A stretch of 64,000 nucleotides of DNA from Vannielia litorea (GCF_900142295.1 NZ_FSRL01000001.1:2108001-2172000), one strand, 5' to 3'. Shown: positions 10,222-18,589, counted from the stretch's first letter. The notes: generated by a model not told the origin, from the sequence alone. Program-made: numbers and translations.

Positions 10222-10821
10222 GTGGGGGACTCTCAAAAGACGGTCATCGCCGGTGCCACCGACACCGCCAAACGAAAGAACCTGCGGTTCGAGGTGGCTC
10301 AGGAGCTGTATGACGCGATCCCGGAGATCGAGGAGGACGTGACCGCGCGTCCCAACGGTCACACGTCGGTCGACTTCATCGGCGCCCTGGCCGAAGGCGA
10401 GACGCCCGAGGAGGCCCTCACCTATTGCGCCTATGTCCTGCCGCGCCGCTTTGCCGTGTGGTGGGGCCACGAGTGCCTCAAGAAGATCGAGGACACGCTC
10501 GACCAGACCGACAGGGACATGCTCGAGCTGGCCGCCAAATGGGTCGGCGACCCGATCGAAGACAGTCGCTACAAGGCGCTGGATGCCGCGATGGAGGCCA
10601 AGATCAAGTCGCCCGGCGTCTGGGTCGCACTCGGCGCGGGCTGGTCCTCGGGCTCGATGGCCGGACCCGACGTGCCGCCGGTGCCGCCGCCGCCCTTCCT
10701 CACCGCCCGCGCGGTGAACGCGGGGCTGCTCTCCGCCCTCGCCCGGTTCGATATCAAGACCCGCGGCGAACATCTCCAGCGCTTCATCCGCATGGCGGTC
10801 ATGCTGACCGAAGAAGGCTGA
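10222..10821 (+). CDS. Unrecognised T6SS-locus protein
   Basis: A 199-residue protein starting at GTG 10222 with GGAAGGGA upstream, 21 bases after vgrG. I do not recognise it with confidence. Visible features: an acidic N-terminal half, a central RFAVWWGHECLK phrase recalling the small DUF6931-type proteins of alphaproteobacteria (tentative), and a proline-rich VPPVPPPPF stretch near residue 155. No signal peptide or membrane helix is evident. Position straight after vgrG is where adaptors, chaperones, effectors or immunity proteins are usually found, so a tip-loading role is possible. That is inference only. Confidence 0.75.
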   Translation: MGDSQKTVIAGATDTAKRKNLRFEVAQELYDAIPEIEEDVTARPNGHTSVDFIGALAEGETPEEALTYCAYVLPRRFAVWWGHECLKKIEDTLDQTDRDMLELAAKWVGDPIEDSRYKALDAAMEAKIKSPGVWVALGAGWSSGSMAGPDVPPVPPPPFLTARAVNAGLLSALARFDIKTRGEHLQRFIRMAVMLTEEG

Positions 10822-10964
10822 GCCCTGCCTCCGCTCCGCCCCTTCTCCGAGTTCACACGACGGGTGAAAGACGGGGGGCAAGCATTTGATCCCAAACGCC
10901 CCTCGGCCGCGCACGTCCCGGCACTGCCCGGCACGGGCATCGCCGCGGCTCCGGGCCAGCGGGC

Positions 10965-10993
10965 TTGCATCGACACCCCCCGCGCCGTAACTC
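10965..10993 (+). promoter_or_regulatory. Candidate promoter of tagH
   Basis: TTGCAT (10965-10970), 17-base spacer, TAACTC (10988-10993), about 60 bases before the tagH ATG in the 233-base gap after the orphan gene. The -10 match is moderate. Confidence 0.35.
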
Positions 10994-11054
10994 TTGTAGC
11001 ACCACGAATTTCAGAAGCCCCCCTAAGGGCGGCACAGTCCGAGCGGCGCCGATC

Positions 11055-12638
11055 ATGACCCTGACCCTTCGCATCGACAATTTCCCCTCCCTGCCCGATG
11101 GCGGGCCGATCGAGTATTCGGCCAACCAGGGCGGGTTCGAGATCGGGCGCGATCCGGCGATGGACTGGACCCTGCCCGACCCCAACCGCTTCGTCTCGTC
11201 CTGCCACGCCGAGATCCGCTACGAGAACGGCGCCTACTGGCTCTACGACGTGTCGACCAACGGCACCTTCGTGAACGGCGCCTCGATGCGGGTGAAGAGC
11301 CCCTACCAGCTCCAGAGCGGCGACAAGTTGCAGATCGGCCATTACCTCGTGATCGCCCAGGTGGCGGCGGCCCAGGCCGCGCCCGCCCCGGCCTACGAGG
11401 CCCCGCCCCCGGCACAGCCCGGCCCCTCCGCCTTCGACCAGGGCGGCGGTGGAGGAGGAGGCGGCGGTGGTGGCGGCGACATCTGGTCCGTCGGCGGCAG
11501 CGCGGCCCCGCCCAGCCAGGGCGATTTCACCTCGCGCGGCGGCAGCGACCGCCTGGCCGACTTCGGCGACCAGCACATCGACCTGCCCGATTTCGGCGGC
11601 AGCGAAACCGGCACGCCCCCGCCCCCCGCACAGGGTGGTGGCGGGGCTGGCAGCGGCTCGCCCTTCGGCGCCGCGCCCGCGCCGCAGGCCCCGCCGCCCA
11701 CGCAGGAGGCCCCGGACGAGAGCGCCTCGCCCTTCGGCGCGGCCCCGCCGCCGCCCGCCGCGCCCCCCGAGCCGGAAAGCACCGGATCGCCCTTCGGCGG
11801 CGCCCCTTCCGCGCCGCCCGCCCCGCCGCCGCAGCAAACCACCGGCTCGCCCTTCGGCCCCGGCCCCGCCGCCGCGCCCCAGGCCCCGCCGCCGCAGCCC
11901 GCGCCGGTGTCTCAGCCGCCGCAGCCCGCGCCGGTGTCTCAGCCGCCGCTGGCTCCTGCGCCGCCGCCGGTGAGCCCCACCGCGCCCGCCGCCGAGGCCT
12001 TCTCGGCCCCGCCGGTGCAGGCCCCCTCCGCGCCGCCGCCCAAGGCCGGCAGCGTGGGTGACGTGACCGGCCTGCTGGCCGCCATCGCCGATGGCGCCGG
12101 GATCAACCCCAAGGCCTTCGAGGGGCCCGATCCGGGCGCCGTCGCCCATGAGATCGGCCGCGCGCTGCGCATCATGGTCGGCGAGCTCGCGGGCCTGCTG
12201 AAGGCCCGCGCCGCCACCAAGCAGAGCCTCAAGTCCGGCTCGCGCACCATGATCGGGGCCGATGCCAACAACCCGCTCAAGTTCATGCCCTCCGCCGAGG
12301 AGCAGCTCGAAACCATGTTCGGCTCCGGCCGCCAGGGCTACATGCGCGGCTCCGAGACGGTCCAGAAGAGCTTCAACGACATCAAGATGCACCAATATGC
12401 CGTGCACGCCGCGCTGCAGCCCGCGCTGGCCCGGCTGCTGGAGGACATGGCGCCCGAGGCGGTCGAGGGTAAGGTCGATGCCGGCCGGTTCTCCTCCAAG
12501 GACGCGCGCGCCTGGCAGATCTATGTCGAGCGATGGGACGCCAAGACCCATCCCTACGAGAACGGCATGCTCGACGTGTTCCTCGCCTACTTCTCCGAGG
12601 CCTACGACGACGTGATGGAAGGCACCCAGAACCAGTAG
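11055..12638 (+). CDS. tagH: T6SS-associated FHA-domain protein TagH (ImpI/Fha)
   Basis: A 527-residue protein. Residues 1-100 are a forkhead-associated domain that reads phosphothreonine (FEIGRDP near 28, SSCHAEI, NGTFVNG near 69). A disordered linker follows (about 115-330), with a run of twelve glycines near 131 and repeated SPFGxxP phrases among polyproline. Residues of about 334-527 match the TagH/ImpI C-terminal domain (VTGLLAAIADGAG, NNPLKFMPSAEEQL). In other systems TagH relays PpkA kinase signalling to T6SS assembly; no ppkA or pppA lies in this window. The ATG at 11055 (MTLTLRID) fits the start of FHA domains; an upstream in-frame start adds 30 unconvincing residues. Confidence 0.92.
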   Translation: MTLTLRIDNFPSLPDGGPIEYSANQGGFEIGRDPAMDWTLPDPNRFVSSCHAEIRYENGAYWLYDVSTNGTFVNGASMRVKSPYQLQSGDKLQIGHYLVIAQVAAAQAAPAPAYEAPPPAQPGPSAFDQGGGGGGGGGGGGDIWSVGGSAAPPSQGDFTSRGGSDRLADFGDQHIDLPDFGGSETGTPPPPAQGGGGAGSGSPFGAAPAPQAPPPTQEAPDESASPFGAAPPPPAAPPEPESTGSPFGGAPSAPPAPPPQQTTGSPFGPGPAAAPQAPPPQPAPVSQPPQPAPVSQPPLAPAPPPVSPTAPAAEAFSAPPVQAPSAPPPKAGSVGDVTGLLAAIADGAGINPKAFEGPDPGAVAHEIGRALRIMVGELAGLLKARAATKQSLKSGSRTMIGADANNPLKFMPSAEEQLETMFGSGRQGYMRGSETVQKSFNDIKMHQYAVHAALQPALARLLEDMAPEAVEGKVDAGRFSSKDARAWQIYVERWDAKTHPYENGMLDVFLAYFSEAYDDVMEGTQNQ

Positions 12639-12679
12639 CCGCGCAGGCCGCGCCAATGTGACAAAACCGTTAAATTAAA

Positions 12680-12702
12680 GGCCGTTTCTTGACAAAACGG
12701 CC
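12680..12702 (+). repeat. Inverted repeat GGCCGTTT / AAACGGCC upstream of the ompA-like gene
   Basis: Perfect 8-bp arms (12680-12687, 12695-12702) with loop CTTGACA, 42 bases past the tagH stop. It could end tagH transcripts, though the following T-run is poor. The -35-like TTGACA (12689-12694) lies inside the loop, so it could also be an operator on the next promoter. Confidence 0.5.
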
Positions 12703-12717
12703 CTGAAATCTTAAGTT
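12689..12717 (+). promoter_or_regulatory. Candidate promoter of the OmpA-like gene
   Basis: Perfect TTGACA (12689-12694), 17-base spacer and TAAGTT (12712-12717). The -10 is weak. The -35 sits in the loop of the inverted repeat at 12680-12702. Confidence 0.4.
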
Positions 12718-12751
12718 GACCCTACGGATTTTGACAGAAACGGTGATTTCA

Positions 12752-13267
12752 ATGCGCAACCTGCTCCTTTCCTCAGCTCTGGTGGCAGCCTCCGCGCTGT
12801 CCGCTCACGCCCAGTCCGCAAGCCCCTACTCCGCCGATGACGTGGCCAATTTCCTCGTCGACAGCGCCGATCTGGGTCTGAACCGCGGCATCTGCATCGG
12901 CACCGCCGAAGAATGTGCCCCGCCCAAGCCCAAGGGCATGGACATGATGATCAATTTCGAGCTCGACAGCGCCGAGCTGACCGAGCAGGCCAAGGAGACC
13001 CTCGCGGTCGTGGCCCAGGCCTTCGAGGACGAGCGCCTCAAGAAGGCCCGCTTCATGATCGAGGGCCACACCGACGCGCGCGGCACCGAGGGTTACAACG
13101 GCAACCTCTCCGAGGACCGCGCCGCCGCCGTGCAGGCCTACCTGGTGAGCCTCGGCGTGACCGAAGAGCGGCTCTCGGCCATGGGCTTCGGCGAGACCGC
13201 GCCCCGGACCGACGATCCGATGGACCCGGAAAACCGCCGCGTCGAGCTTCGGATCGACCTTCAGTAG
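12752..13267 (+). CDS. OmpA-like peptidoglycan-binding protein in the T6SS locus
   Basis: A 171-residue exported protein. The start at ATG 12752 gives a clear signal peptide (MRNLLLSSALVAASALSAHA, cleavage before QS). A short middle region holds two cysteines (GICIGTAEEC), then a C-terminal OmpA domain (INFELDSAELTEQAK, EGHTDARGTEGYNGNLSEDRA, NRRVELRI) that binds diaminopimelate peptidoglycan. No lipobox, so a soluble periplasmic protein is likely. Within a T6SS locus it may supply the cell-wall anchor that TagL or an extended TssL gives in other systems; since tssL is missing here this stays inference. It has its own candidate promoter and terminator. Confidence 0.88.
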   Translation: MRNLLLSSALVAASALSAHAQSASPYSADDVANFLVDSADLGLNRGICIGTAEECAPPKPKGMDMMINFELDSAELTEQAKETLAVVAQAFEDERLKKARFMIEGHTDARGTEGYNGNLSEDRAAAVQAYLVSLGVTEERLSAMGFGETAPRTDDPMDPENRRVELRIDLQ

Positions 13268-13300
13268 ATGCGCGGGCCAAGCCCCCGCCTCGCCCGCATG

Positions 13301-13333
13301 CGCCGTTCCGTTTCCGGGACGGCGTTTCTTTTT
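13301..13333 (+). terminator. Intrinsic terminator after the OmpA-like gene
   Basis: A 9-bp stem CGCCGTTCC/GGGACGGCG (one G-T pair; 13301-13309 with 13316-13324), then TTTCTTTTT. It lies 33 bases past the stop codon. Confidence 0.85.
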
Positions 13334-13337
13334 GGTG

Positions 13338-13372
13338 AAAATTCCGTTCAACCGACCCCTTGAGGGAATTTT
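13338..13372. repeat. Inverted repeat AAAATTCC / GGAATTTT before tssA
   Basis: Perfect 8-bp arms 19 bases apart, about 100 bases upstream of tssA and just after the preceding terminator. Possible operator for the tssA-tssC run. Confidence 0.4.
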
Positions 13373-13473
13373 TTGAGTGACCTCCGGGCCTTGTCGGGCC
13401 AGTATCGCCCCCGAAACAACGAGGGCGCCCTTAGAGGATGCCCCTTTCAATGGGACGTCCAACGGGAATCCAG

Positions 13474-14847
13474 ATGCGTTACGACAATCTCTTCGAGCCG
13501 ATCTCCGCGGATCAGCCCTGCGGCCCCGATCTGCTGCTCGAGGACGACAACGACTACATCGAGTATTACTTCGAGGCGCTCGACCGGATACCGATGCGGT
13601 TCATCATCAGCTCGGAGACGGGTGAGGTGTTCGACCGCAAGTCGATCGACATCAAGGCCGAGGTCGCTGCCATCGACAAGCTGCTGGAGCGCACGCGCTG
13701 CCTCAGGCTGCTCTCGCTCGAGGCGCAGTTCCAGGCGCTGGCCGGGCGCATCGTGGGCTTCTGCGAATGTGTGCAGGCCATCGAAGGCCTGCTGGCGCGC
13801 TTCCCCGAGGAGGTGCACCCGCGCATTGACGAGGGCGACTCGACAGAGCGCCGCAACGCGCTGGAATTGCTCAATGAAATGAGCCAGGTGGTGATGCCTC
13901 TCGAGCACGCCCCGCTGATCGAGGACCGCCGGGCCGGCCGCTTCGCCTTCCGCGATTACGAGCTGGCCTCCGGCGCCAAGGAGCCGCGCGGGCAGGAGCG
14001 CCCCGTGGCCGACAGCGGCGCCATGCTGACCGCGCTGCAAAGCGCCGACAACGCCGCCGAGGTCGACAAGATCTACCACGCCCTCGCCGGCGCCCGCGCC
14101 GCGCTCGACCAGATCCGCACCCATTGCGTGACCGCGCCCTCGGGCGCCTTCGGGCCGCAGTTCGAGAACGTCGCCGAGGTGCTCGACGCCATCCTCAGGT
14201 TCTTTGCCGAGGCCCGCCCCGATCTCGCGGGCGGTGACGCCGAGGGAGCGGGCGACGGCACCGAGGGCGCAGAGGCCGCGGTGGCCGAGGCCGGCGAGGG
14301 CGCGACACCCGACGCCGCCGGCGGCGGCACCCGCGTGGCCTCCGGCCCGCCCGTCATGGTGGGCCCGGTGCCGAACCACGCCACCGCCAAGGCCGCGCTG
14401 CGGGCGGTCGAGGGCTACTTCGCCGCGATCGAGCCCTCCGCCCCCTCGCTGCTGCTGATCCGCCAGGCCCAGGCCCTCATCGGCAAGCCGCTGACCGACG
14501 CGCTCGACGCGCTGCTGCCCAGCAAGGCCGAGGAGGCGATCGTCGATTTCGGCTCCGAGGAGGGCTTCATGCTCTCGGTCGGCCGGCTGCGCGAGCTGGC
14601 CATGCAGGAGCCCCCCTCCGACCTTCCGGTGATCGACACCGGCGAGGCCGAACCCGTCGATTGCCAGAACCGGGAGCAGGCGACGGCGCTGATCTCAGCG
14701 GTCGAGGGCTTCTTCCGCAAGACCGAGCCCTCCAGCCCGGTCCCGATCCTGCTGTTCAAGGCGAAGACCTACCTCAACCGGGACTTCTCTTCGATACTGA
14801 GTGACCTGTTCCAGAGCGCTCACAAACAGAGCCGCGAAACCGAGTGA
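13474..14847 (+). CDS. tssA: Type VI secretion protein TssA (ImpA family)
   Basis: A 457-residue protein. The N-terminal ImpA_N domain is evident in FEPISADQPCGPDLLLEDD. An acidic Ala/Glu/Gly-rich linker (about 250-285) leads to a C-terminal ImpA-like part ending at FSSILSDLFQ. TssA primes baseplate assembly and coordinates sheath and tube polymerisation. I preferred the ATG at 13474 (MRYDNLFEPI, GGGA upstream) over one 12 codons earlier. First gene of a tssA-tssB-tssC run, 94 bases before tssB. Confidence 0.92.
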   Translation: MRYDNLFEPISADQPCGPDLLLEDDNDYIEYYFEALDRIPMRFIISSETGEVFDRKSIDIKAEVAAIDKLLERTRCLRLLSLEAQFQALAGRIVGFCECVQAIEGLLARFPEEVHPRIDEGDSTERRNALELLNEMSQVVMPLEHAPLIEDRRAGRFAFRDYELASGAKEPRGQERPVADSGAMLTALQSADNAAEVDKIYHALAGARAALDQIRTHCVTAPSGAFGPQFENVAEVLDAILRFFAEARPDLAGGDAEGAGDGTEGAEAAVAEAGEGATPDAAGGGTRVASGPPVMVGPVPNHATAKAALRAVEGYFAAIEPSAPSLLLIRQAQALIGKPLTDALDALLPSKAEEAIVDFGSEEGFMLSVGRLRELAMQEPPSDLPVIDTGEAEPVDCQNREQATALISAVEGFFRKTEPSSPVPILLFKAKTYLNRDFSSILSDLFQSAHKQSRETE

Positions 14848-14885
14848 AACCGCCCCGACGGGCACCTTCCGTTGGGGCAAAACAT

Positions 14886-14915
14886 TTGACAAAGCAGGGC
14901 CTGCGTGGCTTCACT
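14886..14915 (+). promoter_or_regulatory. Possible promoter of tssB
   Basis: Perfect TTGACA (14886-14891) followed 18 bases later by TTCACT (14910-14915). The -10 is poor, so this is a weak candidate; tssB may simply be read through from tssA. Confidence 0.25.
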
Positions 14916-14941
14916 TGCTTGAGTATTAGGGAGATTTTCAA

Positions 14942-15478
14942 ATGTCTGATTCAGCGACCCGCTTCATCAAACGCAACCGCCCGCCCCGGGTTCAGATCGC
15001 CTACGAGGACCCGTACGACTCCCAGAAGAACGTCGAGCTGCCCTTCGTCATGGGCGTGATGGCCGACCTTTCCGGCAACTCCTCGGCGGTCGAGAAGGAC
15101 CCGATGAACGAGCGCAAGTTCACCCAGGTCGATACCGAAAACTTCGACGACTACATGGATGCCGTGGCGCCCGGCGTGTCGTTCAACGTCGACAACAAGC
15201 TGGGTGAAGGCGACGAGGGCGAAAAGCTCGGCGTCTCGCTGAACTTCAAGAAGATGTCCGACATGGACCCCGGCGAGATCGCCAAGCAGGTGCCCGCGCT
15301 CAAGAAACTGCTCGAGGCCCGCGACGAGCTGGCCAACCTCCAGCGCTACATGAACGGCAAGGCCGGTGCGCAGGACCAGCTCCGCAAGCTGCTGGCCGAC
15401 CCCGAGATGATGAAGATGCTTGCCGAGAAGCGCGCCGAAGGCGGCGCGGAAGACGGCGGCGAGGAGAGCGAGGGCTGA
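14942..15478 (+). CDS. tssB: Type VI secretion sheath small subunit TssB (VipA)
   Basis: A 178-residue protein of normal family length. The N-terminal FIKRNRPPRVQIAYE and the VELPFVMGVMADLSG segment are typical of TssB/ImpB, as is the central FNVDNKL plus a helical C-terminus. It pairs with TssC to form the contractile sheath. Strong RBS (AGGGAG) upstream of ATG 14942. The C-terminus is Glu/Gly-rich. Confidence 0.96.
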   Translation: MSDSATRFIKRNRPPRVQIAYEDPYDSQKNVELPFVMGVMADLSGNSSAVEKDPMNERKFTQVDTENFDDYMDAVAPGVSFNVDNKLGEGDEGEKLGVSLNFKKMSDMDPGEIAKQVPALKKLLEARDELANLQRYMNGKAGAQDQLRKLLADPEMMKMLAEKRAEGGAEDGGEESEG

Positions 15479-15567
15479 GGCCCCCGCCCTTCTGAACTTT
15501 CGCGACCGGACGCGGCGCCCCGCGCGACCTTCCGGACCCGACGACAACAAGGACAGGGACCAGACAC

Positions 15568-17058
15568 ATGGCAACCGAAGCCCAACAGGAAGCCGGCGCC
15601 GCAGGAGGAGAAGTCAATGAACTTGACGCCTTCTCCGCCGCGCTGAAGCAGAACTTCAAGCCCCGCTCCGACTCAGCGGCCACCGAGGTGGAGAACGCGG
15701 TGTCGACGCTGGTGAAGACCGCGCTCTCCGATGCGACCGTCATCAAGGAAGACATCATCGACACCGTCGACGAGATGATCGCCAAGATCGACGAAAAGCT
15801 GACCGCCCAGGTCAACGAGATCATTCACCACGAGGAGTACCAGAAGGTCGAGAGCGCCTGGCGCGGCCTGCATCACTGCGTGATGAACTCCGAGCCCGAC
15901 GCCACCATGAAGATCAAGGTGATGAACGTCTCCAAGAAGGAGCTCGAGCGGGAGCTGCGCAGCTTCCCCGGCGCCAAGTGGGACCAGTCGCCGCTGTTCA
16001 AGCAGATCTACGAGCACGAGTTCGGCCAGCTCGGCGGCCAGCCCTACGGCGCGCTGATCGGCGACTTCTACTTCGATCACTCGCCCGCCGACGTGCGCCT
16101 GCTGCGCGACCTCGGCAAGATCGCCGCGGCCTCGATGGCGCCCTTCATCGCGGCGGCCAACCCCGGCCTGCTCAACATGGACAGCTGGAACGAGCTGAAC
16201 AACCCGGCCGACCTGGGCTCGATCTTCGAGACCCCGGACTACGCCGCCTGGAAGTCGCTCCGCGAAAGCGAAAACAGCCGCTACGTGGCGCTGACAGCCC
16301 CGCGCGTCCTGGCCCGCGAGCCCTACGGCCAGAACAGCCTGCCGGTCGATGCCTTCAACTTCGAAGAAGAGACCGACGGCCACGAGGGCACCAAATATGC
16401 CTGGATGAACGCCTCCTACGCCATGGCGGCCAACATCGCCCGGGCCCACAAGGAGTACGGCTGGACCGTCCGCATCCGCGGCGTGCAGTCGGGCGGCGAG
16501 GTCATCAACCTGCCGACCCACACCTTCGACACCGGCGACGGTTCGACCGACCAGAAGTGCCCCACCGAGATCGCCATCTCGGACCGGCGCGAGGGCGAGC
16601 TGTCGAAGGCGGGTATCATCAGCCTCGTGCACCGCAAGAACACCGACAAGGCGGCCTTCATCGGGGCGCAGTCGCTCTACAAGCCCAAGTCCTTCGTCGA
16701 CCCCGAGGCCACCGCCTCCGACAACCTGTCGTCGCGGCTGCCCTACATCTTCGCGGTGTCGCGGTTCTCGCACTACCTCAAGTGCATGGTGCGCGACATG
16801 ATCGGCTCGACCAAGGAGCAGGACCAGCTCCAGTACGAGCTGCACAAGTGGATCACCCAGTACATCGACGGCGACCCCAAGAACTCCTCCGAGGAGATCA
16901 AGGCCAAGCGTCCGCTCGCCGGCGCAAAGATCGAGATCGTCCCCGACGAGGAGAACCCCGGCTACTACATGGGCAAGTTCTACCTCCGGCCGCACTTCCA
17001 GATGGAGGGCATGGACATCGGCATGAGCCTGGTGTCGCGTCTGCCCGGCGGCGGTTAA
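15568..17058 (+). CDS. tssC: Type VI secretion sheath large subunit TssC (VipB)
   Basis: A 496-residue protein of the usual length. Diagnostic segments: YQKVESAWRGLHH, FGQLGGQPYGALIGDFYF, FNFEEETDG and the C-terminal FYLRPHFQMEGMDIGMSLVSRLP. With TssB it forms the cytoplasmic sheath whose contraction drives the Hcp tube; ClpV disassembles it. AAGGACAGGGA lies upstream of ATG 15568, 89 bases after tssB. Confidence 0.97.
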   Translation: MATEAQQEAGAAGGEVNELDAFSAALKQNFKPRSDSAATEVENAVSTLVKTALSDATVIKEDIIDTVDEMIAKIDEKLTAQVNEIIHHEEYQKVESAWRGLHHCVMNSEPDATMKIKVMNVSKKELERELRSFPGAKWDQSPLFKQIYEHEFGQLGGQPYGALIGDFYFDHSPADVRLLRDLGKIAAASMAPFIAAANPGLLNMDSWNELNNPADLGSIFETPDYAAWKSLRESENSRYVALTAPRVLAREPYGQNSLPVDAFNFEEETDGHEGTKYAWMNASYAMAANIARAHKEYGWTVRIRGVQSGGEVINLPTHTFDTGDGSTDQKCPTEIAISDRREGELSKAGIISLVHRKNTDKAAFIGAQSLYKPKSFVDPEATASDNLSSRLPYIFAVSRFSHYLKCMVRDMIGSTKEQDQLQYELHKWITQYIDGDPKNSSEEIKAKRPLAGAKIEIVPDEENPGYYMGKFYLRPHFQMEGMDIGMSLVSRLPGGG

Positions 17059-17072
17059 GATTATTAGGAGTT

Positions 17073-17096
17073 CGGGCCGTCTTTCGGGGCGGCCCG
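17073..17096 (+). terminator. Hairpin after tssC, possible terminator
   Basis: Stem CGGGCCG/CGGCCCG (17073-17079 with 17090-17096), 14 bases past the tssC stop. The following sequence is only moderately T-rich, so it may be a processing or partial-termination hairpin that separates hcp from the sheath genes. Confidence 0.5.
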
Positions 17097-17138
17097 TTCG
17101 GTTCCCTCACGTTTTTTAAAAAAATCTTGTGCGGGAAC

Positions 17139-17167
17139 CTTGCAACGGGAGGCTTGCCTTCCCATCT
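17139..17167 (+). promoter_or_regulatory. RpoH-like promoter of hcp
   Basis: CTTGCAA (17139-17145), 15 bases, CCCATCT (17161-17167). This is close to the heat-shock sigma layout CTTGAA-N13..15-CCCCATNT. It would give hcp its own start about 75 bases upstream. Inference from motif only. Confidence 0.45.
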
Positions 17168-17174
17168 CAGTGAG

Positions 17175-17192
17175 GACCGGGGATTACCGGTC
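17175..17192 (+). promoter_or_regulatory. Leader hairpin of hcp
   Basis: GACCGG/CCGGTC stem (17175-17180, 17187-17192) with a six-base loop, followed by TTGATTTG. It would lie in the hcp 5' leader and could act as an attenuator or stabilising hairpin. Confidence 0.4.
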
Positions 17193-17249
17193 TTGATTTG
17201 AAAAACGGCAAGTTATTGCTTCAACAGCGCTGACACAAGGAGATCAATT

Positions 17250-17747
17250 ATGTCTAGCGGAATGTATATGAAAATCGAAGGCCCGAACGTCGATGGTCAG
17301 TCCAAGGCCGAAGGCTACGAGAACTGGATCAACATCGAATCCTTCTCGCTCGGCGCGACCCAGCCGGGCCGCTACACCACCGGCAAGGAAGGCGCGACCA
17401 AGGGCATCTGCACGCCGCATGACGTGATGGTGACCAAGGAAACCGACAGCTCCACCCACATGCTGTGGAACCGCTGCTTCGGCGGCGAGCACTTCAAGAC
17501 CGTCAAGATCGAAGTCGTGGCGTCCGTGAAGAACAAGCTCGAGCCCTACTTCCGCGTGACCCTGACCGACGCCATCGTGAGCTCGATCAGCGGCGGCGGT
17601 GCCGGCGGCGGCGAGAACAACATGATGGAGACCCTGTCCTGGAACTACGCCGACATCCTCGTCGAGTACGCCCCCAAGGACAACACCGGCGCCATGCAGG
17701 CCTTCAAGCCCGCCGGCTACAACGTCCAGACCGGCAAGCACTACTGA
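17250..17747 (+). CDS. hcp: Type VI secretion tube protein Hcp (TssD)
   Basis: A 165-residue protein of standard size. The start MSSGMYMKIEGPNVDGQS and the segments WINIESFSLGATQ and the glycine-rich SSISGGGAGGG loop are typical of Hcp. It stacks as hexameric rings to make the inner tube and is a common secreted marker of T6SS activity. AAGGAG upstream of ATG 17250. It is isolated from its neighbours by a preceding hairpin, a possible own promoter and a strong double terminator, which suits a protein needed in large excess. Confidence 0.97.
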   Translation: MSSGMYMKIEGPNVDGQSKAEGYENWINIESFSLGATQPGRYTTGKEGATKGICTPHDVMVTKETDSSTHMLWNRCFGGEHFKTVKIEVVASVKNKLEPYFRVTLTDAIVSSISGGGAGGGENNMMETLSWNYADILVEYAPKDNTGAMQAFKPAGYNVQTGKHY

Positions 17748-17755
17748 TCCGGTTT

Positions 17756-17775
17756 GCGGTGCCACGAGGCACCGC
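17756..17775 (+). terminator. First hairpin after hcp
   Basis: Perfect stem GCGGTGCC/GGCACCGC around ACGA, nine bases past the hcp stop. It has no T-run and probably protects the 3' end or works with the terminator at 17791. Confidence 0.5.
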
Positions 17776-17790
17776 ACCAACCATACGGAA

Positions 17791-17816
17791 CGGGGCGCAG
17801 CGATGCGCCCCGTTTT
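17791..17816 (+). terminator. Intrinsic terminator of hcp
   Basis: Perfect 9-bp stem CGGGGCGCA/TGCGCCCCG with loop GCGA, followed by TTTT. The downstream tss genes then need read-through or another promoter in the 200-base gap that follows. Confidence 0.85.
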
Positions 17817-18031
17817 GCATTGGGCGCGCCGCGGTTCGGGGCGACCCCGGCGCAACCAGCGGGTGTAGTGCGGCCCAACCATCGGGGGGAACGCGGAAAT
17901 TCACGAAATTCTCCGCCCCGCCCCCCTTCTCAGGCCCGACGCACGGCGCTATCGTTGACGCTGCGTCCGAGCTTGGCGCGGCAGTCCCGGCCCCGCCGGA
18001 GATCCGATTTCAAATCTGAGGCGAAGCCCTG

Positions 18032-18589
18032 ATGGCCCGCGGCCCCGAAAAGCAGCAGCAGCTCCAGATCCCGCTCATGTATGCCTTCCGCGAGGCGTTC
18101 AAGGCGCGCGACGCCAAGATCGACACCACCACCTACACCGACGGCCAGCGCGTGCTGCACGAACGCTCGGCCATGCGCCGGCGCGGGGCCAACGAGGCCC
18201 AGCTCAAGCGCAACCTCGAGATCGACCTGGTGGCGCTGGCCAACACCATCAACCTCGACGCCGCCCTCGACATCGAAGACCTCGAGTATGTCGGCAAGTC
18301 GATCCTCAACTACGGCCTCGTCGATCTGTCCAACCTCGCGGCCGGCGAGAACAAGGCCCTCGGCGTGCCCCGAAAACTCGCCCGCGCCCTGCTCAACAAC
18401 GAACCCCGCTTCGTGCCCTCCTCGATGAACGTGCGGATGCGCGAGGAATTCGACGAGGTGAACCAGAAGCTGGTGTTCGACATCACCGCCGAAATGGCCT
18501 GCAAGCCGGTCGACATCCCGCTCGAATTCGTCGCCGAAATCGACGTGGGCTCCGGCAAGATGAAATTCTCGAACATCGAAGGCAGCTGA
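18032..18589 (+). CDS. tssE: Type VI baseplate protein TssE (gp25-like)
   Basis: A 185-residue protein with the GPW/gp25 fold (ALDIEDLEYVGKSILNYGLV, then LARALLNNEPRFVPSSMNV). It forms part of the baseplate wedge with TssF and TssG and nucleates the sheath. Start ATG 18032 with GAGGCGAAG upstream. Its TGA shares one base with the tssF ATG, so the two are translationally coupled. Confidence 0.93.
   Translation: MARGPEKQQQLQIPLMYAFREAFKARDAKIDTTTYTDGQRVLHERSAMRRRGANEAQLKRNLEIDLVALANTINLDAALDIEDLEYVGKSILNYGLVDLSNLAAGENKALGVPRKLARALLNNEPRFVPSSMNVRMREEFDEVNQKLVFDITAEMACKPVDIPLEFVAEIDVGSGKMKFSNIEGS

Noticed and set aside
8194..10914. 906-codon minus-strand frame
   Set aside because: Antisense shadow of vgrG and its neighbour.
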